Source: Alphaproteobacteria bacterium | GTDB lineage: Bacteria > Pseudomonadota > Alphaproteobacteria > RF32 > CAG-239 | Assembly (NCBI GenBank): GCA_017475935.1 | Contig: JAFVEP010000070.1 | Coordinates: 1-41,088, forward strand | Reading direction: 5' to 3' | Length of the DNA: 41,088 bases | In this document: positions 23,222 through 32,544 of the stretch, piece after piece | Layout of the letters: each line of letters begins with the position of its first letter | Numbering within the stretch: the stretch's first letter is position 1 | The notes under the pieces: generated by a model | The model's database searches: none | What the model was told of the DNA's origin: nothing | What the model saw: the letters and a program-made list of their open reading frames with translations, nothing else | Made by a program: the position numbers and the translations under genes

Positions 23222-24354
23222 TATTTAATCCCTGTCATATTTTCTTGCGGTACCACGATGTTGTTATCAATATAGTCTCGTATTCTGTTGCCGTATGTTT
23301 GGCTGATGTATAAAGTTAATTCAGACGGCTGGTTTGTGAATTCCTGTGCCTTGCTTTGAGCGGCGGTCAGTTCTTCCAATTTGAGAACTTTGGCGACACG
23401 ATCGCGTTTTTTATCAGCATCAGGAGTGTTTTGGGCGGCGGCAATATTGAATAAAGCGTGCGCCATGATCGGATCCACCGGATAAATCTCTCCTTTGGCA
23501 TAAATTTCTCCCAATTTCATGTAAGCTTCGACATTGCCTTGCTGAACCGCATTACGATACGATTCGACCGCTTTTGTGTAATTCTGCACCGTGCCTCGGC
23601 CGTTGATATACATTTGCGCCAAAACGATTTGCGCTTCATCAATCATGGAGTTTTCACCGGCGGCGGAAGAAATCAGCTTAAAGGCCGTTTCATAATTTTG
23701 ATTGACGACAAAACCCTTATAATAGGCATAGCCCAACATAAATTTGGCGATTTTGTTGCCCGATTTGCTGGCTTTTTGCAATAGGCTGAAAGCTTTTTGA
23801 TTTCTTAACGAATCTTTTTTTCCACCCGTCAAATAGATAAAGGCCAGATTGACTGCCGCATTATCATTTCCGAGCTCAGCGGCTTTATTGAAGAGAGCCA
23901 GAGCTTTTTTGACATCTGCCTTTGTGCCGATGCCGCTGAAATACAAACTGCCGAGATTGTTGAGCGCAACGGGATCGTTTTGTTGAGCGGCCAGATCGTA
24001 ATAGTAGAGCGCTTTGTCGTGGTTTGCTTGTACGCCGTTGGTTCCGTATAGATACATATAGGCTAAATTCATCTGGTCTTCGAGGCTACCGTTATCAGCT
24101 GCCTGTGTCGTTTTTTCAATATAGGTTTCTTGCTGTTCGGGATTTTTTTCTTCTTCCGAGAAAAAGAGTGATAAAGGTTTTTTGATAAAATTTAAGATGC
24201 CGCCTTTATTTGAGCTTTCTCCTTCTGCGACAGCAGGTGTCGAATTATCATCGGAGAGCATTAAAATATCATCGGAGAGTAAGTCTACATCTCCGGCTTG
24301 CGCGCACGAAATATTCGCTAAGCTGACTACAAATATCACAAACAGTTTTTTCAT
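23221..24354 (-). CDS. Secreted Sel1-repeat (TPR-like) protein
   Basis: A 377-residue exported protein. Residues 1-20 are a signal peptide with a likely cut after AQA (AQA-GD). Residues 85-330 consist of about six to seven Sel1-like repeats of 36-38 residues, for example ALNNLGSLYFSGIGTKADVK followed by KALALFNKAAELGN, and AQIVLAQMYINGRGTVQNYT. Such solenoids serve as periplasmic adaptor or regulatory proteins. The last about 50 residues are non-repeat. A Cys at position 17 precedes the likely cut, so a lipoprotein is less likely. AGGA precedes the ATG. It is coupled to the flippase-type gene, hinting at a shared envelope role. Confidence 0.85.
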   Translation of the reverse strand: MKKLFVIFVVSLANISCAQAGDVDLLSDDILMLSDDNSTPAVAEGESSNKGGILNFIKKPLSLFFSEEEKNPEQQETYIEKTTQAADNGSLEDQMNLAYMYLYGTNGVQANHDKALYYYDLAAQQNDPVALNNLGSLYFSGIGTKADVKKALALFNKAAELGNDNAAVNLAFIYLTGGKKDSLRNQKAFSLLQKASKSGNKIAKFMLGYAYYKGFVVNQNYETAFKLISSAAGENSMIDEAQIVLAQMYINGRGTVQNYTKAVESYRNAVQQGNVEAYMKLGEIYAKGEIYPVDPIMAHALFNIAAAQNTPDADKKRDRVAKVLKLEELTAAQSKAQEFTNQPSELTLYISQTYGNRIRDYIDNNIVVPQENMTGIK

Positions 24355-24485
24355 TTCAGATCCTTCATTTGTTAATCGTCAGTATTTTAGTATGAAATAA
24401 TTACTCTTTCAAGGTAAAAAAATAATTTCTTGTAATAATTTATTTTTTGTACTACAAAGTCTGTGTTTGTTTTTAAGAGGAAAAA

Positions 24486-26294
24486 ATGGCATTTGAAGCA
24501 CCGATTTATACGATAAAAAATGCACAATTAAGCTTTGGGCTTAATCCGCTGTTTCAGGGAATTGATCTGTATATTAACCGCGGAGATAAAATTTGTTTGG
24601 TCGGACGAAACGGTTGCGGCAAATCAACGCTGTTGAAAGTTATCGCCGGCGTTTTAGAACCGGATGCAGGCGAAATATTTATTCAGCCGGGTGTGCGTAT
24701 CGGCTATATGCCGCAAGATCCGGAAATCGGCTCTTATCATACGTTGCGTGAAATTGTGGAATCCGGCTTGCACGGAGAACAAAAAACACAAAGATATAAA
24801 GCCGATCAACTGATTGAATACTTTAATATCAATGAATTGCAAGCGCCGGCGGAAGCATCGGGAGGCGAAATCAGAAAAGCCTTTTTGGCACGGGCGTTGA
24901 TTGATGAGCCGGATATATTGTTACTTGACGAGCCGACCAATCATTTGGATATTGTCGCCATTGAAAAACTGGAAGATGTGATCCGAAAATTTAGCGGAGC
25001 TGTTCTGGTGATCAGTCACGATCGTTCGTTTTTATGCCATGTTTCGCAAACAACATTTTGGCTGGATCGGGGAATTTTAAGAAGAAATAATCAGGGATTT
25101 GCCGGCTTTGAAGCTTGGCAAGATCAGGTGATTGATCAGGAAATTATTGAACAAAAAGCCTTGAATAAAAAAATTGCCGAGGAAACCGAGTGGCTGCATA
25201 AAGGCGTGACGGCAAGGCGTAAGCGCAACATGGGAAGATTGCGCCGTCTTCAGCAGCTCAGACAAGAACGACGGGAACAAATTAAGGCGATCGGTTCGGT
25301 TCAGCTTGATGTCGAAACAACAGATTTTCGTTCTAAATTGGTGATCGAGGCGAAACATATTTATAAAAGTTTCGGTGATAAAAATATCATCAAAGACTTT
25401 TCGGTCAAAATTATCAAGGGCAATAAAATCGGTATTGTCGGACCGAACGGATCGGGAAAAACAACCTTGATTAAACTGCTGACCAAAAAAACGGAACCTG
25501 ATTCCGGTTTTGTGCGAATCGGTAAAAATCTTGAAGAAGCTTATTTTGATCAAAACAGAATGATTCTTGACCCGAAAAAAACATTATGGAAAACATTATG
25601 TAACGAAGGTGATCATATTTGGGTCAGAGGTCATATTCGTCATGTTGTGGCGTATTTGAAAGACTTTCTGTTTAAACCGGATCAGGCTCAGTGTCCTGTT
25701 TCCAGCTTGTCCGGCGGTGAAAAAAATCGTCTGATGCTGGCGTTGGCATTGGCGCGGCCTTCCAATTTTTTGGTTTTAGACGAGCCGACCAACGATCTGG
25801 ATATGGATACACTTGATCTTCTGCAAGAAGTACTGGACGAATATGAAGGAACAATTTTGATTGTAAGCCACGATCGGGACTTTATGGATAAAGTCGCCAC
25901 ATCGCTCTTTTATATGCAGGGCGACGGAACAGTCTATGAACATGTCGGTACATATTCGGAGCTTCTGGAAAAACTTAAAAATAAACCGCAAAAATCGGTT
26001 GTAAAAGGTGAGGCGAAAAAAGATAAAGTAAAACCTCAAGAAAAAAATAAAACACTTAAACTGAGTTTTAATGAACAGTTTTTGCTTAAGCGTCTGCCGC
26101 TTGATATAGAACAAACGGAAAAGGATATTAATGCTATTGAAATAGCTCTCGGTAATCCGGACTTATATACGCAAGATCCGGCCAAATTTGATGCGTTGAG
26201 TGCAAAATTATCCGATTGTAAAGAAAAGCTGGATCAAATGGAAAATCAATGGCTTGAAATACAGATGAAAGCTGATCAGATTGCGCAAAAATAA
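24486..26294 (+). CDS. uup: ABC-F ATPase, Uup type
   Basis: A soluble twin-ATPase of the ABC-F family. The first domain has Walker [10 protein letters not shown], signature ASGGEIRK and Walker [13 protein letters not shown]; the second has [17 protein letters not shown] and [12 protein letters not shown]. The interdomain linker around [20 protein letters not shown] is the P-site tRNA-interaction motif region. The C-terminal 70 residues ([20 protein letters not shown] onward) are the coiled-coil domain of Uup. Uup is linked to ribosome rescue, assembly and replication-associated DNA stability. At 602 residues it is normal in size. GAGG lies 6 nt before the ATG; the gene has no operon partner. 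Confidence 0.9.
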   Translation: MAFEAPIYTIKNAQLSFGLNPLFQGIDLYINRGDKICLVGRNGCGKSTLLKVIAGVLEPDAGEIFIQPGVRIGYMPQDPEIGSYHTLREIVESGLHGEQKTQRYKADQLIEYFNINELQAPAEASGGEIRKAFLARALIDEPDILLLDEPTNHLDIVAIEKLEDVIRKFSGAVLVISHDRSFLCHVSQTTFWLDRGILRRNNQGFAGFEAWQDQVIDQEIIEQKALNKKIAEETEWLHKGVTARRKRNMGRLRRLQQLRQERREQIKAIGSVQLDVETTDFRSKLVIEAKHIYKSFGDKNIIKDFSVKIIKGNKIGIVGPNGSGKTTLIKLLTKKTEPDSGFVRIGKNLEEAYFDQNRMILDPKKTLWKTLCNEGDHIWVRGHIRHVVAYLKDFLFKPDQAQCPVSSLSGGEKNRLMLALALARPSNFLVLDEPTNDLDMDTLDLLQEVLDEYEGTILIVSHDRDFMDKVATSLFYMQGDGTVYEHVGTYSELLEKLKNKPQKSVVKGEAKKDKVKPQEKNKTLKLSFNEQFLLKRLPLDIEQTEKDINAIEIALGNPDLYTQDPAKFDALSAKLSDCKEKLDQMENQWLEIQMKADQIAQK

Positions 26295-26322
26295 AAGCGC
26301 CGCACAGCATGGCGACGCTTTT
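26293..26322. terminator. Bidirectional terminator between uup and the OmpH-like gene
   Basis: AAAAGCG (26293-26299) pairs with CGCTTTT (26316-26322), with an inner CGCC/GGCG pairing. It separates two convergent genes. Confidence 0.65.
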
Positions 26323-26338
26323 CATTTGATCGATGCGA

Positions 26339-26821
26339 TTATTTAACTAAATCAACAACAGATTCGGTGATATCGGTTCCGCCGGTAACCACAAAGGATT
26401 TGTTCAAAACTACATTCAATCCTTCTTTTTGTGCAACGGAATTGATGGTATCATTCAATTTTTGATCGGCAGCCTGCAAAGCTGAAACATAAACTTTATC
26501 GTATCCGCTCTTTTTGCCGTTAATTTCAGCCAAATACTGTTCAGATAATTTTTTACGCGCTTCATCTTTAGATTCTGCTTTGATTTTTTTGTTGGCTTCT
26601 TCAGTCATTTGACGAAGATCTTGCAGCTGGGTTTCGCGTTCGTTTTTCAGTGCGGCAATGTCTTTCGACGCGGCAACAACACGCGGCAAATCAATAACGG
26701 CAAATTTCATGCTGTTACTTGCTGTTGCTTTATAGGTTACAAGCGAACTGATAACGGCCGCTAAGACAGCTACCAAGCCGACCAATCCGTAATTAACACC
26801 GTTTTCGTTTAATTTAGACAT
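26339..26821 (-). CDS. OmpH/Skp-like periplasmic protein with membrane anchor
   Basis: A 160-residue protein with one N-terminal membrane helix (residues 12-30, GLVGLVAVLAAVISSLV) and an OmpH/Skp family body: KFAVIDLPRVVAASKDIAAL begins the core, then a long charged coiled coil (60-110, LQDLRQMTEEANKKIKAESK) and a closing VAQKEGLNVVLNKSFVVTGG segment. Skp-type proteins hold unfolded outer membrane proteins in the periplasm; this form seems anchored rather than free, since no clear signal cleavage site follows. It is a single gene, with AAGGAG before the ATG. Confidence 0.8.
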   Translation of the reverse strand: MSKLNENGVNYGLVGLVAVLAAVISSLVTYKATASNSMKFAVIDLPRVVAASKDIAALKNERETQLQDLRQMTEEANKKIKAESKDEARKKLSEQYLAEINGKKSGYDKVYVSALQAADQKLNDTINSVAQKEGLNVVLNKSFVVTGGTDITESVVDLVK

Positions 26822-26923
26822 GTAATTACTCCTTAAATAAATTAACTAGTCACATGTTATATGTTTTTTTGGCGATTTCAAGAGTTTTCTGCAAAAAAAA
26901 GAGCAGATTGTTATTTAAAAAAG

Positions 26924-26951
26924 TTGACTATGCGTTAAAATGAATTATCCT
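26924..26951 (+). promoter_or_regulatory. Promoter of dgkA-hemW
   Basis: TTGACT (26924-26929) and TATCCT (26946-26951) are 16 bp apart, about 18 nt before the dgkA start. Confidence 0.5.
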
Positions 26952-26968
26952 GTTTACGGAGGTGAATA

Positions 26969-27340
26969 ATGAAATCGGAAGATAAAGGCATAAAGCGCCT
27001 GTGCAAAGCGTTTGTTTATTCAAAACAGGGGTTTATTTCTGCGTATAAAAGTGAGGAGGCTTTTCGGTTAGATGTTTTATTTTGTGTGGTCATGACCGTC
27101 TTGTCTTTTTTTCTGCCGTGCACAGCCGGTAACAGAGCATATTTGCTATCCAGCCTGCTTTTTGTTTTAGCGGCGGAACTGATTAATACGGCCATTGAAA
27201 CGATTATTGACCGCATTTCCGAGGATTATCATGAGCTGTCCAAAAAAGCGAAAGATATCGGTAGTCTGTTGGTTTTGCTGGCCTTTGTTAATGTCGGTCT
27301 TGTTTGGGGCGTATTCCTATACAGCTGGCTGGTCAAATGA
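26969..27340 (+). CDS. dgkA: Diacylglycerol kinase
   Basis: A 123-residue inner-membrane kinase that returns diacylglycerol to phosphatidic acid. The signature ELINTAIETIIDRISEDYHE followed by LSKKAKDIGSLLVLLAF holds the conserved Glu, Asn and Asp residues of the DgkA active site, and three membrane segments are visible. GGAGG lies before the ATG. Its stop overlaps the hemW ATG (ATGA), so the two are coupled. Confidence 0.93.
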   Translation: MKSEDKGIKRLCKAFVYSKQGFISAYKSEEAFRLDVLFCVVMTVLSFFLPCTAGNRAYLLSSLLFVLAAELINTAIETIIDRISEDYHELSKKAKDIGSLLVLLAFVNVGLVWGVFLYSWLVK

Positions 27341-28434
27341 GCTTTCACGATAATTTGGCGGTTTATATTCATTGGCCATACTGCAAAAGTAAGTGCCCTT
27401 ACTGTGATTTTTATAAAGAGCTGAGCGGCAAAGAAGATCAAAATCGTATCATTGATTCTTATTTGGAAAGTTTGGAAAAATATCATCAAATGCTTCCGAA
27501 TAAACGTGTGCAATCCATTTTTTTCGGCGGCGGAACTCCGTCGCTGATTGAACCGCGCAATGTGGCGCGTGTCATAGATTTTATCGTGCAAAAATGGAAA
27601 ATTTGCGACCGCGTGGAAATTTCATTGGAAGCGAATCCGAATACATATGGATCTTCATTGTTTAAGGATTTTCACAATGCCGGCATTAATCGTCTTTCAC
27701 TTGGTGTGCAGGCCTTAAATGATGCAGATTTAAAATTTTTGGGGCGTACGCACAATGTTGAGATGGCGCGTTTGTGTCTTGAAGAGACCGTCAAAATTTT
27801 TGATAACCATTCTGCTGATTTGATTTATGCTCGGCCCAATCAATCCGTTGAGCAGTGGCAAAACGAGTTGGCGGAAATGAGTTCTTATGGATTGAAACAT
27901 CTCTCGTTTTATCAATTAACCATTGAGCCGGGAACGGTTTTTGCGCGCAAAAATGTGCAAACGCCTGATGAAGAACAAGCCGCGCTTATGTATAATTTTA
28001 CCCGCGATTTTTTGGCTCGGCAGGGGTATGAACATTATGAAATATCAAACTTTGCACAGCCAAATTACCGTTCCGTGCATAATCTGACCTATTGGCAGGG
28101 CGGAGATTATATCGGTATCGGAAAGTCAGCGCACGGCCGGTTTTGCTTAAATAAGCAGTACATAGCGGCGCAATATCCTTTTGAGCTTTTGCCGCTGACT
28201 CCCGAAGAACGCGCAGAAGAGCTGATTATTATGGGACTTCGCTTGATTGACGGGATTGATAAAACTTTGTTTAAGAAATTGTGCGGTCTTGATTTTGAAA
28301 GCGTGATTAATCGACATAACTGTGCGATGCTTAAAGAACAGGGGTTGATTTGTGAAAATGATCAGATCATTCGTTTAACATACGACGGGGTTCTTCTTTG
28401 CGATTATGTCGTTCTGAAGCTATGCAGTCTGTGA
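27337..28434 (+). CDS. hemW: Radical SAM HemW (coproporphyrinogen III oxidase-like, heme chaperone)
   Basis: A 365-residue HemN/HemW-family radical SAM protein. Cys16, Cys20 and Cys23 in YCKSKCPYCDFY bind the SAM Fe4S4 cluster; IFFGGGTPSLIE, RLSLGVQALNDADLKFLGR and the HemW C-terminal part follow. HemW relatives bind heme and help insert it into respiratory enzymes, and usually lack coproporphyrinogen oxidase activity. ATG 27337 overlaps the dgkA stop; an in-frame TTG at 27304 would add 11 residues inside dgkA and is not preferred. The gene order dgkA-hemW is coupled here. Confidence 0.9.
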   Translation: MSFHDNLAVYIHWPYCKSKCPYCDFYKELSGKEDQNRIIDSYLESLEKYHQMLPNKRVQSIFFGGGTPSLIEPRNVARVIDFIVQKWKICDRVEISLEANPNTYGSSLFKDFHNAGINRLSLGVQALNDADLKFLGRTHNVEMARLCLEETVKIFDNHSADLIYARPNQSVEQWQNELAEMSSYGLKHLSFYQLTIEPGTVFARKNVQTPDEEQAALMYNFTRDFLARQGYEHYEISNFAQPNYRSVHNLTYWQGGDYIGIGKSAHGRFCLNKQYIAAQYPFELLPLTPEERAEELIIMGLRLIDGIDKTLFKKLCGLDFESVINRHNCAMLKEQGLICENDQIIRLTYDGVLLCDYVVLKLCSL

Positions 28435-28451
28435 GCCGTTTGGGGAAAATG

Positions 28452-28479
28452 TTGACAAGATTTGAAAGTGGTATATATT
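28452..28479 (+). promoter_or_regulatory. Promoter of the phosphotransferase gene
   Basis: A perfect TTGACA (28452-28457) is 16 bp from TATATT (28474-28479), 24 nt before the gene. Confidence 0.65.
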
Positions 28480-28502
28480 GAAACAGACTGAGGAAAAAGA
28501 CA

Positions 28503-29414
28503 ATGCGTATGGACTTTCAGCAATATAAAGAGTTGGAAAATTTTATCAAGAGCCGGCAACTTGTAAGCGGCTTTGTCCGTATGAGCGAAATTAACTTCGG
28601 CGGCAGTTCGTACAATTTTTGTGTCACGACGGAAACGGGGAAATTCTTGCTGAAGTTGATGAAAAATGAAACAGACTATGTACATTTGCAATCTGTGCTT
28701 GACCAATTGGGGATTAAAGGCTTGCCCTTTCAGCAACATGTTTGGCGGCAGTATTTCTTATTAACCATGCCGTTTTATGCGGGACATAAATTGCGTTACA
28801 AAGATTGCTCTGATGAAGTGCTTTGCCGATTGTGGCTGGTTTATGCTGACTTTTTGCAAAAGGCGGAGATAATGGATCGTTCGCTCGTGTTGGGAGAAGG
28901 TTATATTGCGGAAAAAGTCAGAATGGTTGACCAGAGTATGCAAAATTATCACGGTCTGTTCAAAAATGTTTTGCAACACTATTGGAAAATGCTTGAACGT
29001 GATATTTCCGCAAGTGAGCGTTTTTTTTATAAGAATGTCATTCACGGCGATTTTACGGAAAATAATATTTTGATTGATGAAGAGCATAACATCCATATGA
29101 TTGATTTTGACTTTATCCGCAAAGGTAATGTGGCGCAGGATTTGGCCGGACTTTCTCTGCAGCTTGCCGGTTTCAGAGGTCTATATGGTCATATTCATCA
29201 TTTTAAACGATTGTATGCGTTTTTTCAAAAGGTTCATCCGCTCAGTTATGATGATTGGCTCTGCGGTGTGCGGATTTTTTATTTGGATATTATACGGCGC
29301 CGCCTGAACATCTGTTCCAAAACGGTACACAGCATACGAAAAAAAATCTGTTTGCTGCTGATTCTTTACGGTTATTTTCGGATTAAGAAATTTTTGCACA
29401 AGCAGTCTATTTGA
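28503..29414 (+). CDS. APH/choline kinase-family phosphotransferase
   Basis: A 303-residue protein kinase-like small-molecule kinase of the aminoglycoside phosphotransferase / CotS / homoserine-choline kinase superfamily. The catalytic loop is VIHGDFTENNILID (His181, Asp183, Asn188), and Asp201 in MIDFDFI is the metal-binding Asp. The N-lobe has FGGSSYNFCVTTETGKFLLK with the ATP-binding Lys. The C-terminal end is basic and hydrophobic. GAGGA lies 8 nt before the ATG. The substrate (sugar, amino alcohol, lipid headgroup) is unknown. Its end overlaps the convergent rnd by 8 bp. Confidence 0.78.
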   Translation: MRMDFQQYKELENFIKSRQLVSGFVRMSEINFGGSSYNFCVTTETGKFLLKLMKNETDYVHLQSVLDQLGIKGLPFQQHVWRQYFLLTMPFYAGHKLRYKDCSDEVLCRLWLVYADFLQKAEIMDRSLVLGEGYIAEKVRMVDQSMQNYHGLFKNVLQHYWKMLERDISASERFFYKNVIHGDFTENNILIDEEHNIHMIDFDFIRKGNVAQDLAGLSLQLAGFRGLYGHIHHFKRLYAFFQKVHPLSYDDWLCGVRIFYLDIIRRRLNICSKTVHSIRKKICLLLILYGYFRIKKFLHKQSI

Positions 29415-30561
29415 TTTCAATGCGTTTTTTCTTCGGATTGTAAGTTATGGATAGTTCGCCGTTGCAGAGTTGGCGGGCATAGCGGCCGAATATTTCGTAG
29501 CGCCATCCGTTCAGAGTGTGCGTTTTTTCTTGGTTATCGGCAATGATATAGCGTAAATCTTCTTCGGTGGCAATGATTTTCGAAACGACACCGGCTTCTT
29601 GACTTTGAATCCGCAGCAACAGTTTTAATATTTCCAACAAACTTTGTTCAGTGTTCGGTAAAATACAATGATTCTTGCGATCAGCACGGCATTCGGCGAC
29701 TGAGAGAGGATTGCGGCGAGATTGATCAAGTGCTTCGATGATTTCGGCACCTAATTTTCCGCGGATAACATCGGCTTTAAGATTGCGGACAGCGTGAAGT
29801 TCTTCAATGCTTTTCGGAGCAACGCTGGCAAGATTGAGCAAAACATCATCGCGGCAGATGGATGATTTCGGTGTGTTATGGCGTTTGGCTCTTTCTTCAC
29901 GCCAACAGGCCAGATATTTGAGTGCTGATAAGAATTTGACGGAATAAACATTATGGCGGATTTTATGCCAAGCTTCTTGCGGATCGGTTTTGTATGAAGC
30001 CTCGTTGCACAATTCGTCGATTTCTTCTTTGATCCAATCTGTGCGGTGGTGTTCGTGCAGATAATTTTGCAAATACCGATAGCAATCCATAAGGTGAGTT
30101 ACATCTCCGAGGGCGTAAGAAAGCTGCTGATCATCCAACGGGCGGATGCTCCAATCCGTTAATCGGCAGGATTTATCCAGTTCAATGCCGAGGATTTCAT
30201 GTACCAGATTGCCGTATCCGATATTTTCCGGATAGCCGCAAACCATGGCTGCAATCTGCGTGTCAAAGACATTTTGCGGAATTTTTCCCGTCAGATGGTA
30301 AAATATTTCGATATCTTGTCTGCCTGCGTGAAACACTTTGGTAATGCGCGGGTTTTGCAAAACGGCAAAAAAATCAGACAGATCTATTGAGGCCAAAGGA
30401 TCTATAATCGCCGAAGCATCAGGACAGGCAACCTGAACCAGACATAGTTTCGGGTAATAAGTATGTTCACGGATAAATTCCGAATCTACGGTGATAAACT
30501 CCTGTCTTTGCAGAATTGAGCAGAAATTTTGCAGCTGCTCCGTGGTGTTGATAATGTTCAT
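29407..30561 (-). CDS. rnd: Ribonuclease D
   Basis: A 384-residue 3'-5' exoribonuclease that trims tRNA precursors. The DEDDy exonuclease residues are visible: FITVDSEFIREHTYYPKLCL (Asp, Glu), FHAGRQDIEIFYHL, and YALGDVTHLMDCYRYL (Tyr, Asp). An HRDC domain follows in the middle (LKYLACWREERAKRHNTPKS). The length is normal. GGAGG lies 4 nt before the ATG. It is convergent with the phosphotransferase gene and divergent from aspS. Confidence 0.93.
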   Translation of the reverse strand: MNIINTTEQLQNFCSILQRQEFITVDSEFIREHTYYPKLCLVQVACPDASAIIDPLASIDLSDFFAVLQNPRITKVFHAGRQDIEIFYHLTGKIPQNVFDTQIAAMVCGYPENIGYGNLVHEILGIELDKSCRLTDWSIRPLDDQQLSYALGDVTHLMDCYRYLQNYLHEHHRTDWIKEEIDELCNEASYKTDPQEAWHKIRHNVYSVKFLSALKYLACWREERAKRHNTPKSSICRDDVLLNLASVAPKSIEELHAVRNLKADVIRGKLGAEIIEALDQSRRNPLSVAECRADRKNHCILPNTEQSLLEILKLLLRIQSQEAGVVSKIIATEEDLRYIIADNQEKTHTLNGWRYEIFGRYARQLCNGELSITYNPKKKRIEIK

Positions 30562-30679
30562 GTGACCTCCGATGTGCGAAGAATAAAAAATATTGCTTAA
30601 TATTTTTTTAATTTATGGTTGATTTTATATCAATTTAGCTCTAGAACATATCTGAAATAATATTATAAAAGAGGAATAC

Positions 30680-32437
30680 ATGAACGAATATCGTACACAT
30701 ACATGCGGCCAACTCAGATCCGAAAACATCGGACAGAGCGTCAAATTGGCCGGTTGGATACATCGTAAACGTAATTTGGGCAATTTATGCTTTGTCGATT
30801 TGCGCGACCATTATGGAATAACCCAGTGTGTTTTTGATAGTGCATCGAATTTATTTGAGCAAATTCAAAATATTCGGGTGGAAAGTGTTATCGGAATTGT
30901 CGGCACCGTTGTCGCGCGCGAAAGCGTGAATAAAAATATGCCGACCGGTGATATTGAAATAAAAGTTGATGAAATCACCGTGTATTCCGAAGCAGATGTT
31001 CTGCCGATTCAGGTTTTCGGCGAGGGGAATGAACCGGAAGAGCTAAGACTGAAATATCGTTTTTTGGATTTAAGACGTGAACGTATTCACAATAATATTT
31101 TACTTCGCTGCAAAGTTATTGCGGAAATGCGCCGTTTGATGGTGGAACAAGGGTTTACGGAATATCAAACGCCGATTTTGACGGCGTCATCACCGGAAGG
31201 AGCGCGGGATTTTCTTGTTCCTTCGCGCATTAATCCTGGTAAGTTCTATGCGCTGCCGCAGGCTCCTCAACAGTTTAAACAACTTTTAATGGTTTCGGGT
31301 TTTGATCGTTATTTTCAAATTGCCCCTTGTTTCAGAGATGAAGATCCGCGTGCGGACAGATCGCCGGGGGAATTTTATCAGCTGGATATGGAGATGTCTT
31401 TTGTTACACAGGAAGATGTTTTTAAGGTTATTGAAAAAACGATCGGTTCCATTTTTAATCAGTTTGCGAACGGAAAAACCGTTACACAAGCGCCGTTTAA
31501 GCGTATTCCGTTCAGTGAGGCGATGCTTAAATACGGCAGTGATAAGCCGGATTTGAGAAATCCTTTGGTGATTGAAGATGCAACTTCGTTCTTTGATCAT
31601 TCGGGTTTCGGTGTTTATGACGATAAAGCAGCCAACGGCGAATGGATACGAGCCATTAAAGCGCCGCAAGCCGGCAATAAACCGCGCTCGTTTTTTGATA
31701 AATTTGATGCTTTTGCCAAGCAAGAAGGTTTCGGCGGGATGGCTTATGTCGCCTTTTCGGAAAACGGTGCCAAGGGTATTGCCAAATTCTTTTCCGCAGA
31801 AAAATTGCAGGAATTGAAGTCTGCTTTTCAGCTTGATGAAGGGGATGCGGTTTTGTTTATGGGCGGTCCGCGTAAAAAAATCAATAAGTTTGCCGGTGTG
31901 GTACGTAATAAACTCGGCGAAGCTTTGGAATTGTTTGATTATAACGCCTTTAATTTGTGTTGGATCGTAGACTTTCCGTTCTATGAGGAAAATGAGGAAA
32001 CCGGTGCTGTGGAATTTTCGCATAATCCGTTCTCTATGCCGCAGGGTGGTTTGGAAGCGCTGAATAATAAAAATCCGCTGGATATATTGGCCTATCAGTA
32101 TGATCTGGTTTGTAACGGTGTTGAATTGGCTTCGGGCGCGGTCAGAAATCACGTTCCGGAAATCATGTATAAGGCCTTTGAAATTGCCGGATATGATCAT
32201 AGTGTTGTGGACAATAAATTTGGCGGCATGATCAGCGCGTTTAAATTCGGTGCCCCGCCGCACGCCGGATGTGCTCCGGGCATTGATCGCTTGGTTATGC
32301 TCCTCTTAGATGAACCGATTATCAGAGATGTGATTTTGTTCCCGCTTAACGGCAAAGCCCAAGACTTGATGATGCAAGCGCCGAATACGGTAACGGAACA
32401 ACAACTGAAAGAGCTGCATATCGAGATCAAATTGTAG
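30680..32437 (+). CDS. aspS: Aspartyl-tRNA synthetase
   Basis: A 585-residue class IIb synthetase that charges tRNA-Asp (in Alphaproteobacteria often also tRNA-Asn). The N-terminal OB-fold ([20 protein letters not shown]) binds the anticodon. Motif 2 is [20 protein letters not shown] followed by MEMSF, motif 3 is [14 protein letters not shown], and the bacterial GAD insertion lies between (about 290-410). AAGAGG precedes the ATG. A terminator stands 7 nt after the stop. Confidence 0.96.
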   Translation: MNEYRTHTCGQLRSENIGQSVKLAGWIHRKRNLGNLCFVDLRDHYGITQCVFDSASNLFEQIQNIRVESVIGIVGTVVARESVNKNMPTGDIEIKVDEITVYSEADVLPIQVFGEGNEPEELRLKYRFLDLRRERIHNNILLRCKVIAEMRRLMVEQGFTEYQTPILTASSPEGARDFLVPSRINPGKFYALPQAPQQFKQLLMVSGFDRYFQIAPCFRDEDPRADRSPGEFYQLDMEMSFVTQEDVFKVIEKTIGSIFNQFANGKTVTQAPFKRIPFSEAMLKYGSDKPDLRNPLVIEDATSFFDHSGFGVYDDKAANGEWIRAIKAPQAGNKPRSFFDKFDAFAKQEGFGGMAYVAFSENGAKGIAKFFSAEKLQELKSAFQLDEGDAVLFMGGPRKKINKFAGVVRNKLGEALELFDYNAFNLCWIVDFPFYEENEETGAVEFSHNPFSMPQGGLEALNNKNPLDILAYQYDLVCNGVELASGAVRNHVPEIMYKAFEIAGYDHSVVDNKFGGMISAFKFGAPPHAGCAPGIDRLVMLLLDEPIIRDVILFPLNGKAQDLMMQAPNTVTEQQLKELHIEIKL

Positions 32438-32444
32438 TTCATGT

Positions 32445-32476
32445 CAAAAGGCTCTTTTTTCTTGAAGAGCCTTTTG
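32445..32476 (+). terminator. Terminator of aspS
   Basis: A perfect 12-bp stem CAAAAGGCTCTT (32445-32456) / AAGAGCCTTTTG (32465-32476); the T residues are within the 3' arm. Confidence 0.75.
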
Positions 32477-32544
32477 GGCTTGCATTATGTCAAAAATAGA
32501 TTATTATGTCTTGTAGGTGAGATGCTATATTAAAGGAGATCAGA

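Noticed and set aside
31286-32263. Long minus-strand frame of 325 codons inside aspS.
   Set aside because: It is a shadow of the aspS frame, with no ribosome site and a reading of no known family.
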